DNA of 64,000 nucleotides, taken from contig CANUEZ040000184.1 of NCBI GenBank assembly GCA_948099385.1, positions 310,001 to 374,000 on the forward strand, in the 5' to 3' direction. Below the pieces are notes generated by a model. The model saw only the letters and a list, made by a program, of their open reading frames with translations. It had not been told where the DNA came from and did no database searches. The position numbers were made by a program, and so were the translations under genes. How positions within the stretch are numbered: position 1 is the first letter of the stretch; each line of letters starts with the position of its first letter. This stretch comes from Fasciola hepatica. Lineage: Eukaryota > Platyhelminthes > Trematoda > Plagiorchiida > Fasciolidae. Below, in pieces: positions 54,110 through 64,000 of the stretch.

Positions 54110-55411
54110 TCCCTCTCTAGTAAGAATTCTCAACACACTTCGTGTAGTACAGGTGCTTTGAGCAAGATCGACCATATCGCAATAAGGTGTCGCTGACACA
54201 GCATCAATGCGACTATCGCTCCAGCTCCATGGCCATCGACGCAAACGTCAAACACGACTAGCCGTACAACATTTATCTGATCCAGTTATGAACAGAAATT
54301 AGCACACGAACCAGGATCTACGACGCACAGTATTGTGGATAAGCACTCGGCCTATATCCAACGGGCAATACACGTGGCAGAACGCTTCGCCTATGGTCCT
54401 AGATCCGATGTTCATCGAATACACTGGATTTCTAAGGAGCCTTTCAGTCTAATGGAGCATAAATGTCAGCTCTCAAACTGTAAGAAGATGAATACTACTA
54501 CGGAGAAAGCTACAAAGGCAAGTTGCAAAAAGACTTAAGAAGGATAGCGAAAATTGGTGGGTCAGCGTAGCCGAAGAAATGGAAGTAGCAGCTGTTTCAG
54601 ATAACAGTCGCAGACTGTTCAAAACTTATTCGCGACACTGATTGACTGCGTATCCCTATCAGTGAAACGATATGCGATAGAAATGGGGAGCCCATTCGTG
54701 GTGAAGAGCAAAGGCTCGACCACTGGGCCGAATACTTCAAGGAGCAGTTTAGCTGGTCGCGCGCTGATGTAGTTAATCCGACTTCAACAACTGCGATTTC
54801 TTTGGGGGTTTCACTCGAGCCCCCATCGAAAATGGAAACGGAGTCATGCATTCGATGCCTAAAGCGTGGGAAAGAGGCCAGTCCCGACGAACTTCCCCCA
54901 GTTCTTTTCAGAGTGGGTGGAAATGCTTTGATAAAATCACTCACCACCTTGATCCGTGACATTTGCAACGGGGAGCGTATGGCGTTATTAGGCGGACAGT
55001 ACTTAATTGTATCCATTTTAAAGAAGGGAATACGCAACGAATGTAGTAACCATCGTGGGATTAGCTTAATTCCGATAATCACTAAGGTATTAGCTTCAAT
55101 CCTGCTGCACCGTCTTACGCCCACTCGCGAGAGGAATGCCCGCGAACAGCAAGCTGGATTCCGCTCAGGTCGAGGATACATCGACCAGATTCTCACTCCT
55201 CGTCAATTACCTGAAACGCATCACACACACACACACCGTCGACCAACAATAATGGCTTTCCAGTAATTCATTCTCAAACCATTTACAGATTACATAGTAG
55301 ACATTAGACAAAAGATCATGAACATAGACATGGAATACGTACCAATCATGGGCAACGGGTTTGCCAGTCAAATTATCCTTATCATGTGATTGGTTCATCT
55401 AGCTGACGCCA
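53937..55411. repeat. Tandem duplication, copy 1
   Basis: 1475 bp, nearly identical to 55412-56886 (a handful of substitutions, among them those giving ICNGE versus ICNRE). It spans the end of the endonuclease, linker, start of RT and the terminal part of the PLE. Three bases (CCA) are shared at the breakpoints, a small microhomology. Confidence 0.95.
54335..55265 (+). pseudogene. RTE-like LINE linker and RT start, copy 1
   Basis: 54335-54538 reads DKHSAYIQRAIHVAERFAYG. RT begins at 54802: CIRCLKRGKEASPDELPPVL, then GQYLIVSILKKGIRNECSNH, RGISLIPIITKVLASILLHR, LTPTRERNAREQQAGFRSGR and GYIDQIL. It is cut by PLE-terminal sequence at 55262, after MAF. This fragment ends in a second copy of the PLE end and is a dead duplicate. 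Confidence 0.85.
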
Positions 55412-55809
55412 CTCTCGTTCGCAGGAGCAAAGGCTCTGACATTGTAGTGCTAGCAGGTGGTTTTATTGCACAAGTTGGCAAACTTAATGCGTCAGAAGCC
55501 CGTTTAGGTGGGCTTTGTGCCTTATCCGCTCAGCGCACACATAACGGAGATAGGCTTTACCATTTTTGTGCAAACAATCGGTGATCCCTCTCTAGTAAGA
55601 ATTCTCAACACACTTCGTGTAGTACAGGTGCTTTGAGCAAGATCGACCATATCGCAATAAGGTGTCGCTGACACAGCATCAATGCGACTATCGCTCCAGC
55701 TCCATGGCCATCGACGCAAACGTCAAACACGACTAGCCGTACAACATTTATCTGATCCAGTTATGAACAGAAATTAGCACACGAACCAGGATCTACGACG
55801 CACAGTATT

Positions 55810-56736
55810 GTGGATAAGCACTCGGCCTATATCCAACGGGCAATACACGTGGCAGAACGCTTCGCCTATGGTCCTAGATCCGATGTTCATCGAATACACT
55901 GGATTTCTAAGGAGCCTTTCAGTCTAATGGAGCATAAATGTCAGCTCTCAAACTGTAAGAAGATGAATACTACTACGGAGAAAGCTACAAAGGCAAGTTG
56001 CAAAAAGACTTAAGAAGGATAGCGAAAATTGGTGGGTCAGCGTAGCCGAAGAAATGGAAGTAGCAGCTGTTTCAGATAACAGTCGCAGACTGTTCAAAAC
56101 TTATTCGCGACACTGATTGACTGCGTATCCCTATCAGTGAAACGATATGCGATAGAAATGGGGAGCCCATTCGTGGTGAAGAGCAAAGGCTCGACCACTG
56201 GGCCGAATACTTCAAGGAGCAGTTTAGCTGGTCGCGCGCTGATGTAGTTAATCCGACTTCAACAACTGCGATTTCTTTGGGGGTTTCACTCGAGCCCCCA
56301 TCGAAAATGGAAACGGAGTCATGCATTCGATGCCTAAAGCGTGGGAAAGAGGCCAGTCCCGACGAACTTCCCCCAGTTCTTTTCAGAGTGGGTGGAAATG
56401 CTTTGATAAAATCACTCACCACCTTGATCCGTGGCATTTGCAACAGGGAGCGTATGGCGTTATTAGGCGGACAGTACTTAATTGTATCCATTTTAAAGAA
56501 GGGAATACGCAACGAATGTAGTAACCATCGTGGGATTAGCTTAATTCCGATAATCACTAAGGTATTAGCTTCAATCCTGCTGCACCGTCTTACGCCCACT
56601 CGCGAGAGGAATGCCCGCGAACAGCAAGCTGGATTCCGCTCAGGTCGAGGATACATCGACCAGATTCTCACTCCTCGTCAATTACCTGAAACGCATCACA
56701 CACACACACACCGTCGACCAACAATAATGGCTTTCC
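55810..56736 (+). pseudogene. RTE-like LINE linker and RT start, copy 2
   Basis: Same sequence as copy 1, with ICNRE in place of ICNGE. RT motifs ILKKGIRNECSNHRGISLIP and QQAGFRSGRGYIDQIL are present. The reading is broken by the PLE right after the TSD and resumes at 59241 with the same ATGGCTTTCC and then TTGACTTGAAAAGTGCC (LDLKSAFDSVDR). A (CA)n run at 56697-56710 lies just upstream. Confidence 0.85.
56721..56736. repeat. PLE target-site duplication, left
   Basis: ACAATAATGGCTTTCC, repeated at 59241-59256. A further copy at 55246-55261 belongs to the tandem duplicate. Confidence 0.9.
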
Positions 56737-56811
56737 AGTAATTCATTCTCAAACCATTTACAGATTACATAGTAGACATTAGACAAAAGATCATGAACAT
56801 AGACATGGAAT
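56737..56811. repeat. PLE terminal inverted repeat, left arm
   Basis: AATTCATTCTCAAACCATTT, then ACAGATTACATAGTAGACAT and CATGAACATAGACATGG. The last part is separated by a 12-base insertion (TAGACAAAAGAT) relative to the right arm. Confidence 0.8.
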
Positions 56812-56889
56812 ACGTACCAATCATGGGCAACGGGTTTGCCAGTCAAATTATCCTTATCATGTGATTGGTTCATCTAGCTGACGCCATCT

Positions 56890-57331
56890 AGGTAACTGGA
56901 CGGTAGATTCATTCGGCCTTGGTCAATCTTGGGCCAGGGGAGTTGGAGTGCCCGGACCAAACGCTTTTGGGCGCACAGGTCTGGGGTCAACTTCCTCATT
57001 CCGATTGCCTCGACTATCGCTACAGTGCGCAGCTGAACACCTTTGCATTTGTTTGGGGGACACGAAAAAGAACTTTGAAAGCGGAGTCCGGATTCACCTG
57101 ATGTCCAGTGTCGACCAAATGCGCTAAGATTACGCTATTTATCAATCCAGTTCGTCCTTGACTCAACCAGCGCGGATGATGCTCTTTAATCCGAGTTGTT
57201 AGCTGTCGTGCCATTCGACCTACATAAGATGCGTCACAAACACATTTGAAAGAGTATACGACCATTGATGAGGTCAGCATCGGCAGTCTATCCTGGTTCT
57301 GAATCTGGATTAGAGGAGCACCTCGGAACAC
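56890..57331 (-). pseudogene. PLE GIY-YIG endonuclease domain
   Basis: MVVYSFKCVCDASYVGRMAR, then QLTTRIKEHHPRWLSQGRTG and SVILAHLVDTGHQVNPDSAF. The V-Y and Y-V-G pair takes the place of GIY...YIG, and the Arg (TTRIKEH) and following His are at the usual spacing. The CCCx2-type Cys (KCVCDASY) is the zinc feature of PLE endonucleases. The downstream tail is AIVEAIGMRKLTPDLCAQKR, LVRALQLPWPK. A frameshift near 57300 separates it from RT. In intact PLEs it nicks target DNA to prime reverse transcription. Confidence 0.85.
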
Positions 57332-58955
57332 AAGGTAGTTTGGCGGTATTGAAAGTATTTCGAATTTCTCTCCCCAGTCGACGGTTTAAGATTTCACTAA
57401 CAATATCGCCTTTAAATGGCAAGCTAATATAAAGATCTTTCTTCCTTACGGTTTCCAAGGTGATTTTTGGCACTCTTTCGATAAGATTTCTTTCGATAAA
57501 CCGATCCGGGTAACTGTTCTTCCGTAGGGTGTTTCTCATAAGCATTAATTCGTCATCTAAAGTCTCTGCGGAACAAATTTTCCTCGCTCTGAGTGCCAGG
57601 CATTTTACTGAGCTTCCCTTCTGTTGCATACTGACGAAGCTGTTAAAATTGGGATACTGGCTGCTCCACGTTTGTTTTCGGTGCACATTTTGCTGGATCC
57701 GACCATCCTCCATTCTCGTGTGAGTCACATCGAGAAATGGTAGTTGATTGTTTATTTCGCGTTCAGTTGTAAAGCGTATTGCTTTGTGAGCCCCATTAAA
57801 TAATGCTTGCACAAAATCTAGGTCATAATCAACGTCAGTCACGCAAAATATGTCATCCACATAACGATAGTAATGTTCAAAGCTGTCAATTGTAGATTTC
57901 TGCTTGATTATTTCTAACTTTGCTAGGAATGCGTCGGCAAGAAATGGACCTAGTGGTGATCCCATAGCCACACCGTCCCGTTGTCTGTACAAAGTTCTAT
58001 GAAATAGGAACTGAACATGAAATGTGCATCGAAGCAAGAGCTCGCGCAAACCTTCTAGTGGTAAACCGACGTTCATATTATTCTCTTTTATGTAGTTCAC
58101 CACGAAGTCGATGGTTTCTGTTAATGGTACACTCGTGAATAGAGACTCGACGTCAAGCGAAAACATTATTTTGTCCTTTATATTGACATCTTTTATTCAC
58201 TCTATGAAATCAAATGTGTCGTTAAGATTGTGAATAGCTATATGTTTTTTGATTGGTCCAAGTAATTCAGATAACCATCGAGCAACATTATGGTAGGGTG
58301 AATTTGTCATTGATAGGATGGGGCGAATCGGTGTTCCAGGTTTGTGGATCTTGGGGAGTCCGTACAGCCTGGGGATTGTAGATCCCGTGGGTCTTAGCTG
58401 CTCATACAATTGGTTTGAAACAAAACCAGCATCCCAAAATAGTTGTTATCTGGCGCTCAACCTGTTGAGTTGAACCTATCTCACCAGGACTAATGCTGAA
58501 TTTGGTTTCATCATTCAGAATTACTGTGAGTTTCTAATGTAGTCACATCTGTCCATCACTACTATTCCGCTACTTTTGTCAGGTCTGCTCAGTAAGATAT
58601 CTTTATTATTCAACAATTCCTTCACTGCATCTAAATGCTCCTTTTTGGCTGGCCTTTGTAGTCTCGGGTTAATCTTTCGATATGCATGGCAAGTGTTCAC
58701 TAGGGTTGACTTGAGTTCCTCTAATGTTTCATTAGATGTTGGCATCAACCCTTGAGTTTGAGAATATAGGGTTTCAAAATGAACCTCGTAATCAAACTTG
58801 TCACGTTTTCCCGTAGGGATACAGAACTTAGGACCAAGTGATAAGGCCTCGATCACATGATCACTCAAATGCAAGTTAGAGCAGTTATGCACATACCGAT
58901 TGGGTTGATAAGAGGAAACACACTGAGGAGTCTTGGCTTCCATCTCTTTCGTCAA
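57288..58955 (-). pseudogene. PLE reverse transcriptase
   Basis: N-terminal part (58955-58521): YQPNRYVHNCSNLHLSDHVI, EALSLGPKFCIPTGKRDKFD and LLSRPDKSSGIVVMDRCDYI. Middle (58409-58197): GSTIPRLYGLPKIHKPGTPI, RPILSMTNSPYHNVARWLSE. Catalytic part (58166-57288): MFSLDVESLFTSVPL (first Asp), QRDGVAMGSPLGPFLADAFL, HYYRYVDDIFCV (YVDD) and REINNQLPFLDVTHTRMEDG. The three frames are collinear; one TGA at 58197-58199 and frameshifts around 58410-58530 interrupt them. The YGLPKIHK, DKSxG and GSPLGP motifs are diagnostic of Penelope-like RT. Confidence 0.9.
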
Positions 58956-59126
58956 TGCATTTTGTTTCTTCCCTATTCGAGAGTCGACTCCAGGATAGCT
59001 CCGGCGTAGTTAAGAAACATTACTTTCAAGTCTCCATTTAAGCAATCTATGAAGTGCTAACGTTGTGAAATATTCCGTTCGTATTCCGATAGTTTAGAAC
59101 GTAAAGTTTCACACTGATTTAACACA

Positions 59127-59187
59127 CCATGTCTATGTTCATGTCTACTATGCAATCTGTAAATGGCTTGAGAATGAATTACTGAAA
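59127..59187. repeat. PLE terminal inverted repeat, right arm
   Basis: CCATGTCTATGTTCATGTCT, then ACTATGCAATCTGTAAATGG and CTTGAGAATGAATTACTG, inverted relative to 56737-56811. About 53 further bases separate it from the target duplication. Confidence 0.8.
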
Positions 59188-59240
59188 AACAATTGTTTCG
59201 CCGATTTAGACTTCTGTATGATGCAATGGGTATTTTTCAG

Positions 59241-59256
59241 ACAATAATGGCTTTCC
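59241..59256. repeat. PLE target-site duplication, right
   Basis: ACAATAATGGCTTTCC, identical to 56721-56736. Confidence 0.9.
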
Positions 59257-60339
59257 TTGACTTGAAAAGTGCCTTCGACTCAGTCGACCGAATAGCGCTA
59301 TTCAGTGCACCTTACCGAAAACGTATACCACAGAAGTTCGTGAATCCACTGACATCATTGTACTCATACTTCTGGCCACATAAATGTTTACAGTAAACTA
59401 TTCAGTCCATTCGAAACCACCAGTGGTGTCCGACAAGGATGTCCCATTTATTCATTCCTATTCAACTTCATCACGGACGAGATAATGGAGAATACCTTGC
59501 AAAATCTTCAGGATGTGGGCGTTGAACTAGGAAATAGTGAGAACCTATGTGACCCTTATTACGCGGACGATGTTGTCTGCTTGTTCGAATGTATTGAACG
59601 TGCGCAAAGTGCACTAGATAGATTCGCAAAAGCTTTAGTTGCATTCGGCGTGCGCTTTGCACCTTCAAAGTGTAGTGATGTTGCAAAACTGGACGAAACC
59701 CGTTCAAAGCTTGATGTTCGATGAGGAGTAACAACTCCTTCAGTTACCTCGGTAGCAGTGTGACGACAGATGGGAGCACTGTAGTAGAGGTGAGCACGCG
59801 TATATCCAAGGCTCGAGTGGCGTACACTGGACTGAAGCCGACCTGATATTTCGGTGAAATTTCAAAGTCGTATATAATGTGACGTGGTGCCCCAAGTTTT
59901 GTTGTATGGTTGCGCGACATGGAGTCTGCGTGCGGAGGATGTCCGTCGGTTTGAGGTTTTCAACTACCAGTGTTGGCGTAATATCGCTAAGATTGAGTGG
60001 AATAACCGGGTGATCGATCAAAGCTGAAGTCAGAAATCGAGTATTGGGTACCAGTTCAGAGGATGTTCTATCACAGCATATCCAAATTAGTAGACTTCGT
60101 TGATTGGGGCACGTGTTACGTATGACAAACATACGTCTACCGTACCGTGTCCCGTTTTCCATTCCTCCTCGGAAGCGGAAGAAGCCACGTGGAGGTCAAC
60201 AGATGACGTGACAATGGGGAATGAGGAAATGTACATCGAACTTAAGAAAAGTAGGTGCATCGCGTCTTCGTGGTTGGGGTCCAAAAGATCCGTCGAACAG
60301 TTGGCTGGAGATACGGGAGAATATGACAGCGAATTGTGA
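59257..60339 (+). pseudogene. RTE-like LINE RT, second part and C-terminus
   Basis: Continues after the PLE: MAFLDLKSAFDSVDRIALFS (first RT Asp), FETTSGVRQGCPIYSFLFNF-like sequence near 59420-59465, then YYADDVVCLFECIE with YADD at 59560-59571 and SKCSDVAKLDE. The C-terminus reads NSFSYLGSSVTTD, VSTRISKARVAY, then SQHIQISRLRWLGHVLRM-like sequence near 60065-60120 and KRKKPRGGQQM near 60170-60200. Stops and frameshifts are present. The 3' untranslated region seems to run to about 60540, with no clear poly-A or microsatellite tail. Confidence 0.8.
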
Positions 60340-60539
60340 ATAGCGATGATCGTGTTTTCACTTTTTGTCGAGTCAGAATGAATGACCAACGTGCGTTTGT
60401 ACAGTTAGACTGTGTATTCCGAGTGTGGGCTGTTATAGCATTCTTTCCTTTTCCCATCCATTTAGATCCAGTCCCTGTCCATCGTGTCTATTCATACTTT
60501 CTATCGCTACTTGAAACATGGTGGAAAAGGCTTTGATTA

Positions 60540-60844
60540 GTGAGGTTTGCCCTACTGTTTAACGCTGCACGATGATGAAGCCTTATGTGCTGAACCGTAC
60601 CTGATCAATTAGTCTGAGATGAGTTGACAATTCGTGGCAGTCAAGTATGGTAACCACTTGATTACGGTTTTACGCGACCGGATAACCTCGGTTCGTTCCT
60701 TCTGAATAAGCTTACATCAGCACAAGAAAGACAATCAAAACTGGTTATCAAACAACGAGATTTGAACAAATGTGCTGGACTCTTACCCGTGGTACCATGA
60801 CATGCATTTCAGCATTGCATCAAAAATGATCAACAGTTTGGCCT
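60540..60844. other. Unassigned stretch between LINE and gypsy remnant
   Basis: No gene or repeat recognised. It may contain C-terminal integrase or LTR sequence of the remnant to the right, but nothing is legible. Confidence 0.35.
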
Positions 60845-63300
60845 AGTTCAATGAAGGACTTGGGATTGATAGAACGTAAAAGCAGCATTAAGAGCACGAA
60901 CTAAGTTCTCAGCAATTCCATTTGAATGAGGATGGCGGATTGCAGTATTCAAGTGACGACAACCAAGTCGTTTTAACCAGTCATCAAGGGGTTTAGCAGA
61001 GAAATGGGTACCATTGTCTGCAGCAGGTGCTAGAGACCCTCCTTCCTTACTGAACGTTTTACGTAGCGCAGTCTGTGTGAACTCGGCTGTGGATGATGTT
61101 GTGCAAAATACATCTGGCCAGCGAGAAAATTCGTCAACAACTGTCAGTGCGCAATACTTGTCCGAAAAAATGAGACACAGTAATGTGCATGCACACTCTG
61201 CCTAGGTTCGCATGCAACTGGCCACAGAAGCTATTTTCTGGATTTTGAATGTTGCTTGTGTGGGCATCTTTGACAATATCTGCGTTTAACTCAGGCCACC
61301 AGCATATCAGTTGGACCAAGGATTTCATTTTCACAACTCCCAGGTGTCCAAAATGTGCATCTTAAAGTACGTTCACTAAAGCACAATAGTCTGGACTGTG
61401 CCAAAAGGCTCTCTCCGAGTGAAAAAGTCCGGAAGTTGTCGCTTTTCGATCCACGACGCGTCGCCGTAATTACAGATGCGAATCAAGTCTTCTCTATGCA
61501 CAGGAACTGGTTGTACTAACAAGCACTCTGAAGTATGCGAAAGCTTGGATGTAGGGGCATATCGAGATAAATATGCATGTTGAACGTATTTGGCACTTCG
61601 ATGAACAATATCGTAGTCGTAAGAGCTCAGTGCGATGCTCCTGTCTTAAACCATTGCGACTGATGACTTTGCTAGTGATTGTGTGAGGTGATAAACAAAT
61701 TTTAACGCCTCATGCTCAGTGACGATGGTGAACGTGATACCTAACAGATATTTATCTAGGCTTTTTACTCCGTAATAGACAGCCAAGCCCCCCTTGGGGT
61801 CTGAGAATAATCCTTTTTGGTCTTCGTGAGTCGCCGTAAAATGCTGATGAAAGGTCAGTCATACTGTTCCAGAATAGCACCAATGTCTGTCGGAGATGCA
61901 TCAGTGATTACAGTGGTATGATCCTTTGGTGAAAAGGGTGTAAGAACAAGATCCTACTTGAGAAGTGTCGAGAGATTACGCAGTGTGTGCTCGTTAACTG
62001 GAGACCATGAGAAACACTTAGCGGAAAGAATATCAAACAAACAGCTACCCCGCTGGGGGAAATTTGGAATGAACCGAGAATAGTACTGTAGTGCACCCAA
62101 AACAGGACTAAGTTCGTGAATGTTAGTGGGTGAATGTACACCAATTAAAAGCGATAATCTCTTGGGATAAGGAGAAATGCGATCAGGTTTCATGGCATAT
62201 CCAAGGCACGAATACTGTGAGAAACCAGAAGCACACATTTTGAATTGATGGCAGCGTTAAACTGGAGAAATCTCTATGATAAACAACACAGACGAGAATC
62301 GTGGATAACTCCGGATGGACCATGAACAACAACATCGTCTTGATATGATTGATCAAGGCCAGTAGTGGTAAAATTGAGGGACTGCTGGAATATAGCAGGT
62401 GACCGAAAGGTAGAAAATTATACTTGCAAAGACCAAATGGGGTATTGAGGACCCTCAACAAACTAGATTCCCCATCAAGTGGTATTGGTAAACATGCTTC
62501 TTTGAGATCAGTCTTGGAAAAGACCGTTGAACCTGGAAGACGATGGAGCACACACCCCGGTTCTTCGATAGTACACGCGAGTTGGAGTAGTCTTTTGTTG
62601 GTATTCAGCCGATAATCCCTATATATCCGTGGGGTTTCGCCATCTGATTTTAGGGGAGTCACAAAAGGAGTAGCCCAGCTAGAAAATTCAAATGGTGTGA
62701 TGATCCCTTTTTCTCACATGAATTGTGTAGTGAGGCGAATTGGTTCACGTAGGCAAAATGGTATGATCCGCCGTTTGATAAATATCGGCTCCCCAGGCTA
62801 ACAGACGGTATATGCATCCCGCCAACAACGTTGGAGCTTTAAAGAACAATGCTTTCAAGGCGAGAAACATTACCGTGAGTGCTAAACAACGAAAGACTGA
62901 CATGTGACTGACGAAGAATTTTTAGGCCCAGGATAGACGGATCGAAATAAGAAATTCACACTTGATGGGGAAGCAGTGGGAAACCTGAATCCCTCTGATA
63001 CATGAACCTAAAATGGGTAGAAAATGGCTACTGATACTTCTGACGGCGTCATCAGTGGGCCGAATATGAACATCAGGGGAAGCACCGAGTATTTCGGTGT
63101 GGGCTTCAAAACCAAGAATATAACTGTTGCGGGAAGCACATTTTCCCAATGATTTCTGCTCAAAAACTGAGAACCACTCGATCGCCTGGAAGAAACAGCG
63201 TTTGCGTGGCAACCACCACAAAGCGAGTCGCTCACCGAGGGCGCCGTATGATGAGCAGTGTGTAGAGGAAATGTCGTGAAATCTTCGGAATCAGGTACGA
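60845..63300 (-). pseudogene. Element F: minus-strand gypsy pol remnant
   Basis: Read from high to low coordinates. Protease-side sequence is at 63230-62900 with decayed motifs. RT is at 62662-62183 (GETPRIYRDYRLNTNKRLLQ, LPGSTVFSKTDLKEACLPIP, LNTPFGLCKYNFLPFG). The RT thumb is at 62238-61954 (LSLLIGVHSPTNIHELSPVL, GALQYYSRFIPNFPQRGSCL). The RNase H region is at 61920-61500 (short pieces). Integrase is at 61334-60845 (MKSLVQLICWWPELNADIV, then ADNGTHFSAKPLDDWLKRLG, CRHLNTAIRHPHSNGIAENL). The catalytic Glu is present in GIAENL. Related to the A/H group. No LTRs are visible. Broken by many stops. Confidence 0.75.
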
Positions 63301-64000
63301 AGTGGCGTCTCCAGCGTCACTCGGCTTCTCGTTCGAGGTAGCAACTCTAGCCTGTGCACAACCAAGTGCTACTTGTCGAGGAACAGGAAGTTTGTGCTGG
63401 GAGCTAATGACCGATCGAGCGGTTCATACACCCTTTGGATGGCGGTCTACCAGTCGAGAATGTCCTGGTAAATGTTACTCCATTGAAAATAGCTGAGTAC
63501 GAGATAAGAAGCAATTATCTCAACCAGTGACTGGCCACATTCGCGCACGTCACGTTGCTATCCGCATGCTTCTGTGGCTTTATTGTTGAGAGTTCGCTGC
63601 CGAGCGAAGAACTCGCTACGCCCTCTAGCAACGCCGCGTTGTTTTTGTCTGGATACTCGCCCTCGGCCTGTCCGATATGGGTGACTCTGAAGGAGCGCTT
63701 TGCACTCCAATTAGCATAGCCCTCAGGGTCACCACAGCACGCAAATCCGATCACCACGGTGAGGTAGCAACATCGACTGGCAATAGCCGTTATCATTACC
63801 GCTCGCTTTGAAGTACCGTTCCAAAAGCAACGGACAGTAGTCAGTTTGAGTCCGAACTCTTGATTGATCCTTCTATACACAGTCTCCGTTGATTATTTAC
63901 TATCACTACCCAAGAAATACGTTTCCACCCTGAAAGCTTTCCATCGGCGGATCTCGGGTGGGGTAAGGGTTTATGGATAACTATCCCAGTCCTTTGTCGT
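63301..64000. other. Unassigned right edge, possibly gag of element F
   Basis: A 121-codon minus-strand frame (63880-63515) lies where gag of element F would be expected, but no capsid or zinc-knuckle motif is clear. The nearby TCANVASHWLR segment could be a decayed knuckle. The rest shows nothing recognisable. Confidence 0.35.

Larger units (their letters stand above)
55412..56886. repeat. Tandem duplication, copy 2
   Basis: 1475 bp, a copy of 53937-55411. The PLE continues uninterrupted to the right of this copy. Confidence 0.95.
56737..59240 (-). mobile_element. Penelope-like element with GIY-YIG endonuclease (-)
   Basis: A 2504-bp insertion in the RT of the LINE, flanked by the 16-bp target duplication ACAATAATGGCTTTCC (56721-56736 and 59241-59256). 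RT is upstream of a C-terminal GIY-YIG domain, the canonical PLE order. Its ends contain an inverted repeat: 56737-56811 pairs with about 59127-59187. The open frame is broken by one in-frame TGA and about three frameshifts, so this copy is inactive but only mildly decayed. Confidence 0.92.

Noticed and set aside
54597..56671. 199-codon minus-strand frames repeated 1475 bp apart
   Set aside because: They are antisense shadows of the LINE RT coding strand and repeat because of the tandem duplication.
53937..56886. Two independent LINE insertions in tandem
   Set aside because: Both copies share the same internal breakpoints, frameshifts and PLE end, so one insertion followed by duplication is simpler.

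Overview
The window looks like repeat-dense, non-coding nuclear DNA of a metazoan, most likely a digenean trematode (fluke). The support for this is indirect: three families of CsRn1-clade Ty3/gypsy elements with the C-H-C-C Gag motif and tRNA-Trp-like primer sites, Mag-like gypsy remnants, an RTE-like LINE, a GIY-YIG Penelope-like element (PLE), and one host gene with 50-64 bp introns. Nothing prokaryotic is present: there are no operons, ribosome binding sites, CRISPR arrays or rRNA genes. The only convincing host gene is a small secreted C-type-lectin-like protein split into four exons (51149-51817, +).

Layout. 1-8.5 kb holds an integrase tail, a 241-bp foldback insertion with a 15-bp target duplication and a hammerhead-like core (1545-1815), LTR scraps, a minus-strand gypsy remnant and a PLE C-terminal fragment. 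8.5-16.8 kb is mostly unassignable, with a minus-strand CsRn1-clade pol (11.1-13.4 kb) and two copies of a ~350-bp terminal-inverted-repeat element. 16.8-36.3 kb is a nest. An old plus-strand CsRn1-clade copy (17114-21006) is followed by a minus-strand gypsy element here called family A (21007-36333). Family A is broken by two plus-strand CsRn1-clade insertions: B (22175-27237) in its integrase and C (30461-36140) in its 5' LTR. C has identical 412-bp LTRs, a GTTG target duplication and only two nonsense codons in pol, so it is the youngest copy. 36.4-40.4 kb is a plus-strand A-like remnant (H) carrying two of the TIR elements.

41.3-41.9 kb holds a LINE tail and a possible Tc1/mariner tail. 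43.07-48.40 kb is a giant inverted repeat: two ~2.19-kb, almost identical arms around a 956-bp spacer. Each arm carries RT-RNase H-integrase of a gypsy element (D) interrupted by the same solo LTR of family A. 49.1-52.9 kb is comparatively repeat-free and contains the lectin-like gene. 52.9-60.5 kb is an RTE-like LINE split by a PLE (56737-59240, minus strand, 16-bp target duplication); a 1475-bp segment spanning LINE plus PLE end was then duplicated in tandem. 60.8-63.3 kb is another minus-strand gypsy remnant.

The genes do not form a pathway. The window records sequential transposon insertion, solo-LTR formation, tandem duplication and inverted duplication around one small secreted-protein gene. 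Coordinates of degenerate elements are approximate. Family names are given by motif, from memory, without database searches.
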